A stretch of 64,000 nucleotides of DNA from SIG299 sp964632165 (GCA_964632165.1 CAZWCZ010000002.1:1-64000), one strand, 5' to 3'. Positions 26,601 to 35,745 are shown, numbered from the stretch's first letter. Notes: a model not told the origin generated them from the letters alone. Numbers and translations: made by a program.

Positions 26601-26649
26601 AAAAATCCCTGCATCGTCATCTGATAAGACGACAATGCAGGGATTTTTT
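26601..26649. terminator. Terminator after hydA
   Basis: A 14-bp stem AAAAATCCCTGCAT / ATGCAGGGATTTTT with an extended upper stem CGTC/GACG. T-runs occur on both sides, so it can serve the convergent amylase gene too. Confidence 0.85.
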
Positions 26650-26676
26650 CCATTTCCGATGTCCTTTGCTCTCATA

Positions 26677-28680
26677 TCATTCGGAAAATTTTTTTAAAAC
26701 AAAAGAGCTGTATGCCGGCAGGGTCAGTGTGATCTTTCCGTCTTTTACCGGATAAAACCTCGCCTCCGGACGGAAATACTCCTGCGTCGTCAAAAACAGA
26801 CTGACCATTGCCCCGTCTGTCATTCCAATCTCTTCCACTGAAAAAGTCACTGTTTTTTCCCATTCATTGTTGTTGACTGCCGTAAAAAAACAATCCTTGC
26901 TGTCAAATCTGCCAAAGCTCAAAATACCGTGTTCACAATGCAGCATCCGAAAAGAACCGTTCTTTACCGCATCATAAGTCCGATGGATCCGTATCAGTTC
27001 TTTATGCAGAGAAATCAGTTCTTTGTCCTCTCTTCCCCACGGATACGGACGACGGTTATCCGGATCCGTAAATCCACACAATCCGGCCTCATCTCCATAA
27101 TAAACCGTAGGTGCTCCCGGCCACATCATCTGCAATACAACAGCTTCTGCGAAGACTGCCCGCCGGACATCCGTTTCTGCTTCTCCCGCTCCCAAAATGC
27201 CGACACGTCCCGTTTTATGGTTCGTCCTTGTTAAAAAACGGGAGTGATCATGGTTTGATAATTCGTTCATCGCACAATACAGCGAAGAGGTTTGAAATTT
27301 TGCCATGGCATATCGCATCGCTTCTGTAAAATATTCCTCATTGTTCAAAAGATCCGGGCGAAATTCATCGCTATGCTTTTCCATTCCGGTCAAAAACCAG
27401 GTAACCGGCTCCATAAAGGCATCGTAATTCATGACCGTATCCCACTCATCGCCCTGCAGCCAGGAGCCTGCATTTCCATAATGCTCCGCCAGGATGACCG
27501 CATTCGGATTGGCCTCTCTGACCGCCCGGCGAAACCTTTTCCAGAATCTGTGGTTAAATTCTTCACTATGTCCCAGATCTGCTGCCACATCAAGTCTCCA
27601 GCCGTCAACATAATACGGTGCCGATACCCACTTTGCTCCGATACGGCAGATATACTCACACAATTCTTCCGATTCTTCATAATTCAGCTTAGGCAGCGTT
27701 TCATACCCCCACCAGCCTTCATAGGAATCCCGGTTTCCTTCCTCACGGAACTTAAAGAACTCATGATACGGGCTTTCTTCCGACTGATAGGCTCCCGGCT
27801 CATAACTTCCGTTCTGTGCATAAAACCCTTCCCTGTCCATCCATTTGTGGAAAGAACCGCAATGATTAAACACACCGTCCAAGATCACTTTCATACCCCT
27901 GCGGTGAATCTCCTCTACCAGTTCGGCAAAATAAGCATTGCTCTCCTCCAGATTTTTCATATCCGTCGTTCTGCGGATATACTGTGCAAACTCACTTTCC
28001 CCGGTTTTTCCGTCATTTACGATCACTCCGTAATGCGGATCAATATGATCGTAATCCTGACTGTCATATTTATGATTGGACGGGGAAACAAAGAGCGGGT
28101 TAAAATAAATGACTTCCACGCCAAGTTCCTGTAAATAGTCCAGTTTCTTCCGGACCCCTTTTAAATCTCCGCCATAAAACCGGTTCACATCCAAAGATGC
28201 CACCGGAGCATTCCAGTCCTCAACACGTTCTGCCTTTGTCCCAATATACGTATATTCTCCGGTAACGACATCATTACTCTTGTCTCCGTTGCAAAAGCGG
28301 TCCGTATAGATCTGATACATAACAGCACCTTTTGCCCATTCCGGCACATAAAAATCCGGAGTCAGCCGAAAATAATATGCCATATTACTTTCTGTGTTCA
28401 CACCCGTCCGGTCGTATACATAATGCACACCTTCATATTCAAAGGAAAAAAAGTACCATTCTGTCTCATTTCCCACCGGGATCGTTCCGGCATAGTAATC
28501 AAATTTTGCTCCTGCTTCCAGCATCCGCATCGGAGCATCCCCTCGTCTGGTATGAAGTACCGGAATGCCTTGAAATCCGGCCGGAACACGAAAACGTACC
28601 GTAACACTGTCTCCCTTTCTGATATCCGTCGGAGTTCTGTATTCTTTTGTCCCGTCTGAAAAAAACAATTGCAAACTCAT
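26677..28680 (-). CDS. GH13 alpha-amylase / neopullulanase-like enzyme
   Basis: A 667-residue intracellular glycoside hydrolase. An N-terminal beta-sandwich (about 1-130) precedes the (beta/alpha)8 barrel. The conserved blocks are VILDGVFNHCG, DGWRLDVAADLG (nucleophile Asp), VILAEHYG (acid Glu) and NELSNHDHSRF (transition-state Asp). No signal peptide is seen, so it probably cleaves imported maltodextrins or glycogen-derived glucans, in line with glgP elsewhere in the window. The start is ATG 28680 with GCAGGAA upstream; the longer frame from 28743 lacks a ribosome site and overlaps a hairpin. Substrate preference cannot be fixed from sequence. Confidence 0.92.
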   Translation of the reverse strand: MSLQLFFSDGTKEYRTPTDIRKGDSVTVRFRVPAGFQGIPVLHTRRGDAPMRMLEAGAKFDYYAGTIPVGNETEWYFFSFEYEGVHYVYDRTGVNTESNMAYYFRLTPDFYVPEWAKGAVMYQIYTDRFCNGDKSNDVVTGEYTYIGTKAERVEDWNAPVASLDVNRFYGGDLKGVRKKLDYLQELGVEVIYFNPLFVSPSNHKYDSQDYDHIDPHYGVIVNDGKTGESEFAQYIRRTTDMKNLEESNAYFAELVEEIHRRGMKVILDGVFNHCGSFHKWMDREGFYAQNGSYEPGAYQSEESPYHEFFKFREEGNRDSYEGWWGYETLPKLNYEESEELCEYICRIGAKWVSAPYYVDGWRLDVAADLGHSEEFNHRFWKRFRRAVREANPNAVILAEHYGNAGSWLQGDEWDTVMNYDAFMEPVTWFLTGMEKHSDEFRPDLLNNEEYFTEAMRYAMAKFQTSSLYCAMNELSNHDHSRFLTRTNHKTGRVGILGAGEAETDVRRAVFAEAVVLQMMWPGAPTVYYGDEAGLCGFTDPDNRRPYPWGREDKELISLHKELIRIHRTYDAVKNGSFRMLHCEHGILSFGRFDSKDCFFTAVNNNEWEKTVTFSVEEIGMTDGAMVSLFLTTQEYFRPEARFYPVKDGKITLTLPAYSSFVLKKFSE

Positions 28681-28937
28681 GCTGATATTCCTGCCTCTTT
28701 CTGTTTCTGTAATCTGATCCTGCACAAGGAAAATGGCTGGCAATCACTTGCCAGCCATTTCGGAGAAGGTATTTTTGTTACTTATGGGGTGTAGCAAAAA
28801 CTATATAATGTATTGGGGTTTACGAGTGTTATTATAGTACAGTTTTCCGAATAAGTGTGCACAAACTTCACAAAAATTTTGACTTTTTTTTGTGAAATAT
28901 GACGATAAACTGTTCTTTCCCCGTCCACCGGATGCCT

Positions 28938-30752
28938 TTATCCAAACAGTGCTTCAAATTCCTGCCGGTTGATCCGTTCTTTTTCCAGCAGAAGTTTCGC
29001 GCAGGATTCCAGCACATCCCTGTGTTCCTCCAATAACCGCTTTGCTTCGTTATAACATTCATCAATGATTGCACGAACCTCCTCATCGATGCTGTTTGCC
29101 ACAGTCTCACTGTAACTTCTCGTATGGGCAAGATCTCTTCCGATAAATACTTCATCTTCTTCCGTTTCGCAGTTCACGAGACCGATCTTCTTCGAAAATC
29201 CGTACTTGGTTACCATATCCCTCGCTGTTCTGGTTGCCTGCTTGATATCCTGTGACGCCCCGGTCGTAATATCATCAAAGATCATTTCTTCTGCGATCCT
29301 TCCGCCCAGGCTTACCATGATATCCTGCAGCATGCGTCCCTTGGTCATGAACATTTCATCTCTCTCCGGAAGCGGCATTGTATACCCGGCCGCACTTGCT
29401 CCTGTCGGGATAATGGAAACCGTATAGACCGGTCCGACATCCGGAAGCAGATGGAACAGGATTGCATGTCCGGCTTCATGATATGCCGTAACACTCCGCT
29501 CTTTTTCCGTAACTACACGGCTCTTTTTCTCCATACCGATTCCCACTTTGATCAAGGATTTTTTGATGTCTTCCCCGCATACAAAGGCACGCTCTTCCTT
29601 TGCCGCAGAAAGTGCAGCCTCATTTAACAGATTTTCAAGATCGGCTCCGGTAAATCCCGCCGTTGTCTGTGCAACTTCTTTTAAGTTTACATCATCCGAA
29701 AGCGGTTTCCCCTTGGCATGTACCGCAAGGATTTCTTCTCTTCCCCGTACGTCAGGACGGTTTACATACACTTTCCGGTCAAACCGCCCCGGCCGCAGGA
29801 TCGCAGGATCAAGAATATCTACACGATTGGTCGCCGCCATGACAATGATCCCCTCATTGACATCAAAGCCATCCATTTCTACCAGCATCTGATTTAACGT
29901 CTGTTCACGCTCATCATGACCGCCGCCCATGCCGGTACCTCTCCGTCTTGCCACCGCATCAATCTCATCGATAAAAACAATACACGGTGCATTTTTCTTT
30001 GCCTCTGCAAACAGATCGCGGACACGCGATGCACCAACACCTACAAACATTTCTACAAAATCCGAACCGGAGATGGAGAAAAACGGAACTCCCGCTTCTC
30101 CTGCAACAGCTTTTGCCAGAAGTGTCTTTCCTGTTCCCGGAGGACCGACTAAAATCACGCCTTTCGGGATCTTAGCACCCAGGCGGATATATTTTTTCGG
30201 GTTTTTTAAAAAATCTACGATTTCCTCTAATTCTTCTTTTTCTTCTTCTACACCGGCCACTTCTTTGAATGTGATCCCTTTTCCGTCCCGGTTCAGCGTC
30301 ATGGTCGCGCGGCTTTTCCCAAAATTCATCATTTTGGCATTATTGCCGCCACCACCCTGTCCAAGCATCAGGTTGAACATAAAGAACATCACGACAAACA
30401 TCAGAAGATACGGAAGCACACTGGTCAAAAACCAGCTTGGTTTGGTAATGTCCTGTACTTTCGGGCTGACACCGTTTTTCATGGCATCTTCCCATGCGGT
30501 TTCTGTGTTTACCACATTAAAACTCTTTGTTGTTTTGTCTTCTAAGATCACGCTGATCTTTCCGGTCGGGGCCTCTTCATTCTGATAAATGATAACCTCC
30601 TTTACATGACCATCTGCAAGATCTTCTAAATAATTCTGATACGTATAGCTGTTGCCTTTTTCCGCGAGGACACTGGAATACCAAATGCCCAACAGCACGA
30701 TCAACAAGATTACGGCAAAATAAAAGCCGTAACTTCTCCATACTTTTCCCAA
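28938..30752 (-). CDS. ftsH: ATP-dependent zinc metalloprotease FtsH
   Basis: A 604-residue membrane AAA+ protease degrading misfolded and regulatory membrane and cytosolic proteins. It has two membrane segments (about 9-27 and 108-128), Walker A GPPGTGKT (203-210), Walker B IVFIDEIDA, the second-region arginines PGRFDR, and zinc motif HEAGH (425-429). The start codon is TTG at 30752, seven bases after GGAGG; no in-frame ATG is close. Last gene of the conserved tilS-hpt-ftsH order. Confidence 0.96.
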   Translation of the reverse strand: MGKVWRSYGFYFAVILLIVLLGIWYSSVLAEKGNSYTYQNYLEDLADGHVKEVIIYQNEEAPTGKISVILEDKTTKSFNVVNTETAWEDAMKNGVSPKVQDITKPSWFLTSVLPYLLMFVVMFFMFNLMLGQGGGGNNAKMMNFGKSRATMTLNRDGKGITFKEVAGVEEEKEELEEIVDFLKNPKKYIRLGAKIPKGVILVGPPGTGKTLLAKAVAGEAGVPFFSISGSDFVEMFVGVGASRVRDLFAEAKKNAPCIVFIDEIDAVARRRGTGMGGGHDEREQTLNQMLVEMDGFDVNEGIIVMAATNRVDILDPAILRPGRFDRKVYVNRPDVRGREEILAVHAKGKPLSDDVNLKEVAQTTAGFTGADLENLLNEAALSAAKEERAFVCGEDIKKSLIKVGIGMEKKSRVVTEKERSVTAYHEAGHAILFHLLPDVGPVYTVSIIPTGASAAGYTMPLPERDEMFMTKGRMLQDIMVSLGGRIAEEMIFDDITTGASQDIKQATRTARDMVTKYGFSKKIGLVNCETEEDEVFIGRDLAHTRSYSETVANSIDEEVRAIIDECYNEAKRLLEEHRDVLESCAKLLLEKERINRQEFEALFG

Positions 30753-30773
30753 TTCTTTTCCTCCAATTTCTCT

Positions 30774-31292
30774 TTACTGCTCTACTACTCCGATAAACGG
30801 AAGATTACGATATCTCTGCTCATAATCAAGCCCATATCCGACAACAAATAAATCCGGGATTTCCATTCCGATATAATCCACATCCACCGGTATCTCTCTT
30901 CTGGACGGTTTATCCAATAATGCACAGAGTTTCAGGCTCTTCGGATTTCTCGCACCCAGAAATGACATCAGATGAGATAATGTTCTTCCGGTATCGATGA
31001 TATCCTCTACCACCAATACATTCTTTCCCTGGATGGATTCATCCAGATCTTTCAGGATCTTTATCCTGCCGGAACTTACTGTTTCATTTCCATAGCTGGA
31101 TACGGACATAAAGTCCATGGTCAGCGGAACCGTAATACGGCTTGCCAGTGCTGTCGTAAAAAATACGCTTCCTTTTAAGATACAGATCAGATGCAGTTCT
31201 TCTCCCGCATAATCTTTGCTGATCTGCTCGGCAATTTCGTTAATCCTCTTTGTAACAGCTTCTTCAGAAATCAATACCTTAATATTATCCAT
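30774..31292 (-). CDS. hpt: Hypoxanthine phosphoribosyltransferase
   Basis: A 172-residue purine-salvage enzyme making IMP or GMP from hypoxanthine or guanine and PRPP. The PRPP loop VVEDIIDTGRT and the YIGMEIPDLFVVGYGLDY region are diagnostic. The start is ATG 31292 with AGAGG upstream; the open frame to 31391 overlaps tilS and has no support. It lies between tilS and ftsH as in B. subtilis. Confidence 0.95.
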   Translation of the reverse strand: MDNIKVLISEEAVTKRINEIAEQISKDYAGEELHLICILKGSVFFTTALASRITVPLTMDFMSVSSYGNETVSSGRIKILKDLDESIQGKNVLVVEDIIDTGRTLSHLMSFLGARNPKSLKLCALLDKPSRREIPVDVDYIGMEIPDLFVVGYGLDYEQRYRNLPFIGVVEQ

Positions 31293-31306
31293 AGCCAATC
31301 CTCTCT

Positions 31307-32716
31307 TCATTTCTCTATTGTTACTGCCAGAATCCGCTCCGTATCTTTTGACACGCGATGTGCTTCGCTGCTCCGGACTCCCGGGATCCACAAAACATCC
31401 TCTCCCGCTGCAAGCACTGCTCTGCGGTTCCTCTCTTCTTTTGGGATCTTTGCCTCAACCAGAACAGAAAGAACGTTCTTGCCACGTCCATCCGTGTAAA
31501 GAGCTATCCTGTCTCCTGTCCGCGGCGTCCGCAAAACCATATCGTTGTTAATTGTATCATAATCGTACCATTTCGTATAGTCATTTTTAGGAATTTGCTT
31601 CCTCTTTTGGTCAAAAGCGGCTTCATCCTCTTTTCTGTCCCATAGTTCCAGATGCAGTTTCTTTCCCTCCCGCAAAAGAGGAATCGTGCATGGAAACTCC
31701 CTAATGGCAATCGTGACCTGCTCTCTCCCTGCCTCTTTTCCGTCTCTTTTCCGTTCCACCCATACCGTATCATACTCCCGTACGGCAATGACATTCTTCG
31801 GAAGTTCCATACTCCTTCCGGTCTGCTTTTGAAACAGTGCCATGCACTGCGTAACAGCAAGCGCCGTCATATCCTTTTTTTCTCCGGCCGCCTCACATAA
31901 CACACGGTATACTACCCGTTCTGCAAGCAGCGGCTCCGCCTTTTGCAGGATCGGGACGGAAATCTTCCATCGCTTTTCTTCCTGCACCACCGCCTGCCGC
32001 CAAAGTTCCCTGCTCTGTCTCTCTAAAAGTTTCTCTACACGGCTAAGATAATCTGCAGTTGCGGCAATATGTTCTACAGCCTTTGGCTGAATCTGTTCTG
32101 CCAGCGGAATCATCCGGTTTCTGATCCTGTTCCGCGTATATCCGTCTTCCAGATTTGTGCGGTCTGTACAATATTCCTGTCCCTGATCCCGCAAAAATTC
32201 TTCGATCTCCTGCCTTGTCACACACAACAACGGCCGTATGACCGTTCCCCTGCCTGCAGGAATCCCGGAAAGTCCCTTCATTCTGCTTCCGCGCAGGAGC
32301 TGGAACAGCACCGTCTCCGCCTGATCGTTTTTATGATGTGCCACCGCGATCTTTTGACAGCCCCACTTCTTTTTCAATCGTTCAAATGTCTCATACCGTG
32401 CATTTCGTCCTGCCTCTTCCACGCTCCATCCGTTTTCTTCTGCCAGACCGGCTACGCGGACCGAAACGGTCGTAAGTGATACCCCGTACTTTTCACACAG
32501 ACTGCGGCAAAACCGTTCATCTGCATCCGCTTCTTCCCCACGCAGGTTATGATGCACATGTACCGGAAACAGCCTCAGATTCCATTCCTGCTTCATTGCC
32601 ATCAGTACAAGAAAAAGGCAGACAGAATCTGCCCCACCCGAAAGACCGACCAGAATACCGTCTCCCGGCTCAAGCAAATGTTCCTGTCTGCAAAACTGTG
32701 TTACCTTCTTAATCAT
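31307..32716 (-). CDS. tilS: tRNA(Ile)-lysidine synthase
   Basis: A 469-residue enzyme that converts C34 of tRNA-Ile(CAU) to lysidine so that it reads AUA codons. The PP-loop motif SGGADS lies at residues 26-31, with the HHNLRGEEADADERF and HHKNDQAETVLFQLLRG segments following. The C-terminal TilS domain (WYDYD and RTPRTGDRIAL) is complete. ATG 32716 with AAGGAAT upstream is favoured; ATG 32734 is possible. It follows spoIIE in the conserved locus. Confidence 0.94.
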   Translation of the reverse strand: MIKKVTQFCRQEHLLEPGDGILVGLSGGADSVCLFLVLMAMKQEWNLRLFPVHVHHNLRGEEADADERFCRSLCEKYGVSLTTVSVRVAGLAEENGWSVEEAGRNARYETFERLKKKWGCQKIAVAHHKNDQAETVLFQLLRGSRMKGLSGIPAGRGTVIRPLLCVTRQEIEEFLRDQGQEYCTDRTNLEDGYTRNRIRNRMIPLAEQIQPKAVEHIAATADYLSRVEKLLERQSRELWRQAVVQEEKRWKISVPILQKAEPLLAERVVYRVLCEAAGEKKDMTALAVTQCMALFQKQTGRSMELPKNVIAVREYDTVWVERKRDGKEAGREQVTIAIREFPCTIPLLREGKKLHLELWDRKEDEAAFDQKRKQIPKNDYTKWYDYDTINNDMVLRTPRTGDRIALYTDGRGKNVLSVLVEAKIPKEERNRRAVLAAGEDVLWIPGVRSSEAHRVSKDTERILAVTIEK

Positions 32717-32806
32717 CACCGATTCCTTATCCATGCCACATTTTCTTTATTTTACCCCTTCTTGAGAAAAATAACAAGTCCGCGCCTTGTCTTTTTTTGC
32801 CCCTTT

Positions 32807-34204
32807 CTAACCGGTCTTACGCATAACAATCTCACAGACCAATACTGTCATATCGTCTTCCGGTTCATAGTTCTGCAGTAAAAGTGAAGCATTCAAGATT
32901 CTCCCTGCCATTACCTGCGGTTTTTGCTCTGTGTCTTCTCCAAGCACCGCCGACAGGAATACTTCTCTCTCTCCCTCCGGTACACAATCCAACACACCGT
33001 CGCTCATCATCATGATATAGTCCCCGTCATACAGCTTTTTCGCCGCAGAATCATAATCTACCTGCTGCACCATACCGATCGGCAGCGTTTTAGCCGACAT
33101 GCTTTCAATCCAGCTTCCCCTCTTGATATACGTGGAAGCCCCACCGATCTTTATAAATTCACACATGCCGGAATACAGATTGATCCTGCTGATATCAAGC
33201 GTTGCAAAATTTTTCTGCTCTGCCCGGAGTGCAAGTACAGAGTTGATCAGACGGATCGCCGTCTCCTGTTCAAACCCCGCAGAAAGCATCCGCTCCAGAA
33301 GCCCCAATACTTCTTCGCTCTCTCTTGCCGCCGAGACTCCGCTGCCCATCCCATCTGAAAGGATCATTGTCATTTCCCCTTCTTCCTCATAAAAAAAAGA
33401 AAAAGAATCCCCCGATATTTCCTGATCTTTCTTTACCGAATGTGCCACTCCGGTCACTACATCGTATCCCGGTTCTTCCCTAAATATCATCTCTTTTTCC
33501 CCTTCTGATTCTGAAAGGATACGACACCGCTGCGTGCTTTCCCGAACCGGCACTCCTAATTTCTCTGAAAGCAACCGTTCCAGCAGCCGCACAGATACCC
33601 CTCTGTGTGCACCGCAACGCATCTTGGCTCTCCACTCCCTGCCTTTCCCCTTTATTTCATGACAGATCACGTCACGGACTCTGATCCGATACTTTTTCAG
33701 CCACTCTGCCCATTCCTGCTCCCATTGGTCCGCCTTTCCGGAGCCCTGTCCCTGCTCTTCTGAAATCTGCCGAAAACACTTTGCCGTTTCCTCCAGTTGG
33801 TGTACTAACGCTTCTTTTCCCTCCATCATCTGCCGGAATGCCGTTTTTTTCATCCGTTCTACATAAGCACTCCGATTCCACTCTCCTACCAGCGATTCAC
33901 ACACCGGGCACTCTCTCCGAAAATATTCCGGTAAACCGGCATATTCCAGCCTTCCTGTCTGTTCTGTTTTCTCCGCTACCTTTCGAAACGCTTCCAGGCA
34001 TTCTTCCTTTTTATCCTCCCAGCAGTGACCGTACCTCGTGCATTCCATACAAAGTGCCTCTTTTACCTGTTGTCTGACTTTCTCTTTTTCTTCCCCTGCC
34101 TCTGTTTCTTTTATATAAGAGGAAAATACCCTCGCAAGTTCCTGATATGATTCTGCCGCACGTACTGCACGCTCCTGCATTTCCCCTCTGATCTCTGCCT
34201 CCAT
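32807..34204 (-). CDS. spoIIE: SpoIIE-type PP2C phosphatase lacking the membrane domain
   Basis: A 465-residue protein equivalent to the cytoplasmic part of SpoIIE. A regulatory region (about 1-240) contains cysteine pairs (CMECTRYGHCW and CPVCESL). A PP2C-type serine phosphatase domain (about 255-465) includes SGDSFSFF, LSDGMGSG and MMSDGVLD, with metal-binding aspartates. SpoIIE dephosphorylates SpoIIAA to release sigma-F. B. subtilis SpoIIE is 827 residues with ten membrane spans; none are present here. GGAAGGAGGG precedes ATG 34204. Position between divIC and tilS and a Spo0A-type promoter support the identity. Confidence 0.9.
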   Translation of the reverse strand: MEAEIRGEMQERAVRAAESYQELARVFSSYIKETEAGEEKEKVRQQVKEALCMECTRYGHCWEDKKEECLEAFRKVAEKTEQTGRLEYAGLPEYFRRECPVCESLVGEWNRSAYVERMKKTAFRQMMEGKEALVHQLEETAKCFRQISEEQGQGSGKADQWEQEWAEWLKKYRIRVRDVICHEIKGKGREWRAKMRCGAHRGVSVRLLERLLSEKLGVPVRESTQRCRILSESEGEKEMIFREEPGYDVVTGVAHSVKKDQEISGDSFSFFYEEEGEMTMILSDGMGSGVSAARESEEVLGLLERMLSAGFEQETAIRLINSVLALRAEQKNFATLDISRINLYSGMCEFIKIGGASTYIKRGSWIESMSAKTLPIGMVQQVDYDSAAKKLYDGDYIMMMSDGVLDCVPEGEREVFLSAVLGEDTEQKPQVMAGRILNASLLLQNYEPEDDMTVLVCEIVMRKTG

Positions 34205-34254
34205 GCAGCTCCCTCCTTCCAAGGCAATGCACCCATGTTCCCATAACAAAGCAG

Positions 34255-34321
34255 AGTATACTCTCCTCGCCACAAAATATTTGTCGAAGGCATGACATGC
34301 TCTTTGGAAACATTCGACAAA
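34255..34321 (-). promoter_or_regulatory. Spo0A-controlled spoIIE promoter with two 0A boxes
   Basis: Two perfect TTTGTCGAA boxes occur in opposite orientation: plus strand 34280-34288 and minus strand 34321-34313. On the minus strand, TCGACA (34287-34282) and TATACT (34260-34255) are 21 bases apart. This is the extended spacing known for Spo0A-activated sigma-A promoters such as B. subtilis spoIIG and spoIIE, with a 0A box overlapping the -35. Confidence 0.85.
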
Positions 34322-34386
34322 AAAACAGTACGTCACCTATAAAAGACAACGTACCGCCGTATTCTTTCCTATTTCCGTGTAATCTG

Positions 34387-34719
34387 CTATTCCTCATCTT
34401 CCGGTCGGAAAATGATTTCATCTTCGTATACCAGTCCCAGACGTTCCCGCGCCACTTCCTCTATGTAGCGGATGGTCTGCATATAAGCACGCTTTTCCGA
34501 GAGCAGACTGCTTCGCTCCAGTTCCGTCTCATACTTTAACTGCAATTCACTGTACTGTATCTGCTTTGCGTTCCTGTCCGCGATCAGTTCCTTTTTCCCA
34601 TGCAGAAGAATGCCGCACACTACCAGCACTGCCGCTGTCACCAGCAACAGACCTGTCTTTCTTTTTTCCGGTTTTTTGTTTGGATTTGCCGGCAAGACCC
34701 GCACGTTTTGTCCCTCCAT
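34387..34719 (-). CDS. divIC: DivIC/FtsB-like cell-division protein
   Basis: A 110-residue bitopic protein with a basic N-terminal tail, one membrane helix (about 23-40), and an extracytoplasmic coiled coil (about 42-80) ending in YIEEVARERLGLVYEDEI, the septum-formation initiator signature. It forms a complex with FtsL and DivIB at the division septum. Its first 173 bases overlap the end of yabQ in another frame. AGGAAAAAGAAGG precedes ATG. Confidence 0.9.
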   Translation of the reverse strand: MEGQNVRVLPANPNKKPEKRKTGLLLVTAAVLVVCGILLHGKKELIADRNAKQIQYSELQLKYETELERSSLLSEKRAYMQTIRYIEEVARERLGLVYEDEIIFRPEDEE

Positions 34720-35074
34720 CCTTCTTTTTCCTGTTTTCCATTATTTTAGCGTGTTTTCTCTGCTTTTGCAAGAGCCACTTTCTGACAGGCTCTAACAGTT
34801 TCGCTGCTGTCTTTACATACAGGATCACTCCCAAAAAGCAGGCAAAAAATGCATACCATCGTAAAATGCCGTCATTCATGCGGTAAGCGACAAGAAAAAA
34901 TCCCCCGCCGGCTTCTGTAAAAAAGAGAATGTCTTCTGCGTCCGTAAGGGAACTCCCATGCCGTATCCATGCCCGAAAAAGCAGGACAAAATGGTAGCAG
35001 CCGGAAGTCAGTCCGCCAAAAAGCATCATTGCCGCAAAATACTGCAGTTCCTGTCTCATGCTTTCATTCCACAT
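34547..35074 (-). CDS. yabQ: Spore cortex protein YabQ
   Basis: A 175-residue protein with about four hydrophobic segments (10-32, 47-65, 69-90 and adjoining) and a Lys/Arg/Gly-rich C-terminal tail (about 100-175). YabQ is needed for cortex formation in B. subtilis. The tail is unusually long because the frame continues 173 bases into divIC. GGAG precedes ATG 35074. It lies between yabP and divIC, as is usual. Confidence 0.85.
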   Translation of the reverse strand: MWNESMRQELQYFAAMMLFGGLTSGCYHFVLLFRAWIRHGSSLTDAEDILFFTEAGGGFFLVAYRMNDGILRWYAFFACFLGVILYVKTAAKLLEPVRKWLLQKQRKHAKIMENRKKKDGGTKRAGLAGKSKQKTGKKKDRSVAGDSGSAGSVRHSSAWEKGTDRGQERKADTVQ

Positions 35075-35089
35075 ACTTCGTCTCCATGA

Positions 35090-35377
35090 CTACTGAAACA
35101 GCTTCTTCCAAAAGGATATCTGTTCTCCTGTCTTCCCCGGCTTTTCCGAATAAATCAGGCTGTCAATCTTTCCTTCCAGATCCACTTCCCCCTGTTCCAC
35201 CGTCAGACGCTTCACCCGCATGTCATTGCCGCGGACAAACAAAAGTCCCATCTGTGTGTTCAACACAACTTCCCCGGCATCAAAAGAAACCACTTCTTTT
35301 ACTCCGTTCAACTGTACCAGTTTTCTTCCCTGCAGCAAAACTTTATGTCCTGACAGTATCTGATTTTTTTCTTCCAT
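35090..35377 (-). CDS. yabP: Sporulation protein YabP
   Basis: A 95-residue protein of the YabP/YqfC family. The pattern LSGHKVLLQGRKLVQLNGVKEVVSFD, then GLLFVRGNDMRVKRLTVEQGEVDLEG, is characteristic. In B. subtilis it is made in the mother cell and is needed for normal spore cortex. GGGAG precedes the ATG. Gene order rqcP-yabP-yabQ-divIC is conserved. Confidence 0.92.
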   Translation of the reverse strand: MEEKNQILSGHKVLLQGRKLVQLNGVKEVVSFDAGEVVLNTQMGLLFVRGNDMRVKRLTVEQGEVDLEGKIDSLIYSEKPGKTGEQISFWKKLFQ

Positions 35378-35436
35378 ACCCGCTCCCGCTTTTTCCGGTT
35401 ACTGCAGTATATGTGCCTTTTTCACTGTTTATTCCG

Positions 35437-35676
35437 TTACAGATACTCAAACAGTTCCTTTGCTGCATCCTTTTTCGTAGTATCCTGAATATCCAGCACT
35501 CTTACCCGCACATTTTTTGTGCCAAATCCGATTTCAATGACATCTCCTACTTTAACCTCGGTCGATGCCTTTGCTGTCTTATCATTAATGAGTACTCTCC
35601 CGGCATCACATGCTTCGTTTGCCACAGTTCTGCGCTTGATCAGGCGCGATACTTTCAAATATTTGTCCAATCTCAT
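35437..35676 (-). CDS. rqcP: S4-domain RNA-binding protein RqcP (YabO)
   Basis: A 79-residue protein formed by an S4 RNA-binding domain (MRLDKYLKVSRLIKRRTVA through GRVLIND). RqcP helps RqcH add C-terminal Ala tails to stalled chains on the 50S subunit. ATG 35676 with GAGGAG upstream is clear; the open frame to 35745 runs over the promoter. It normally follows hup in Clostridia; here a 6-kb insert separates the two. Confidence 0.92.
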   Translation of the reverse strand: MRLDKYLKVSRLIKRRTVANEACDAGRVLINDKTAKASTEVKVGDVIEIGFGTKNVRVRVLDIQDTTKKDAAKELFEYL

Positions 35677-35716
35677 CGTATTATCTCCTCGCTGTAAATA
35701 TTCTCTTATACTATCG

Positions 35717-35745
35717 ATTTTATACGTTTGTTCTATTCCAGGCAA
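35717..35745 (-). promoter_or_regulatory. Promoter of the rqcP-yabP-yabQ-divIC unit
   Basis: On the minus strand: TTGCCT (35745-35740), a 17-base spacer, TAAAAT (35722-35717). It lies immediately inside the left border of the A+T-rich insert and keeps the sporulation genes transcribed. Confidence 0.75.

Noticed and set aside
28730..28760. Hairpin ATGGCTGGCAA/TTGCCAGCCAT as an RNA gene
   Set aside because: It is best explained as a weak terminator after ftsH or a leader element of the amylase gene.
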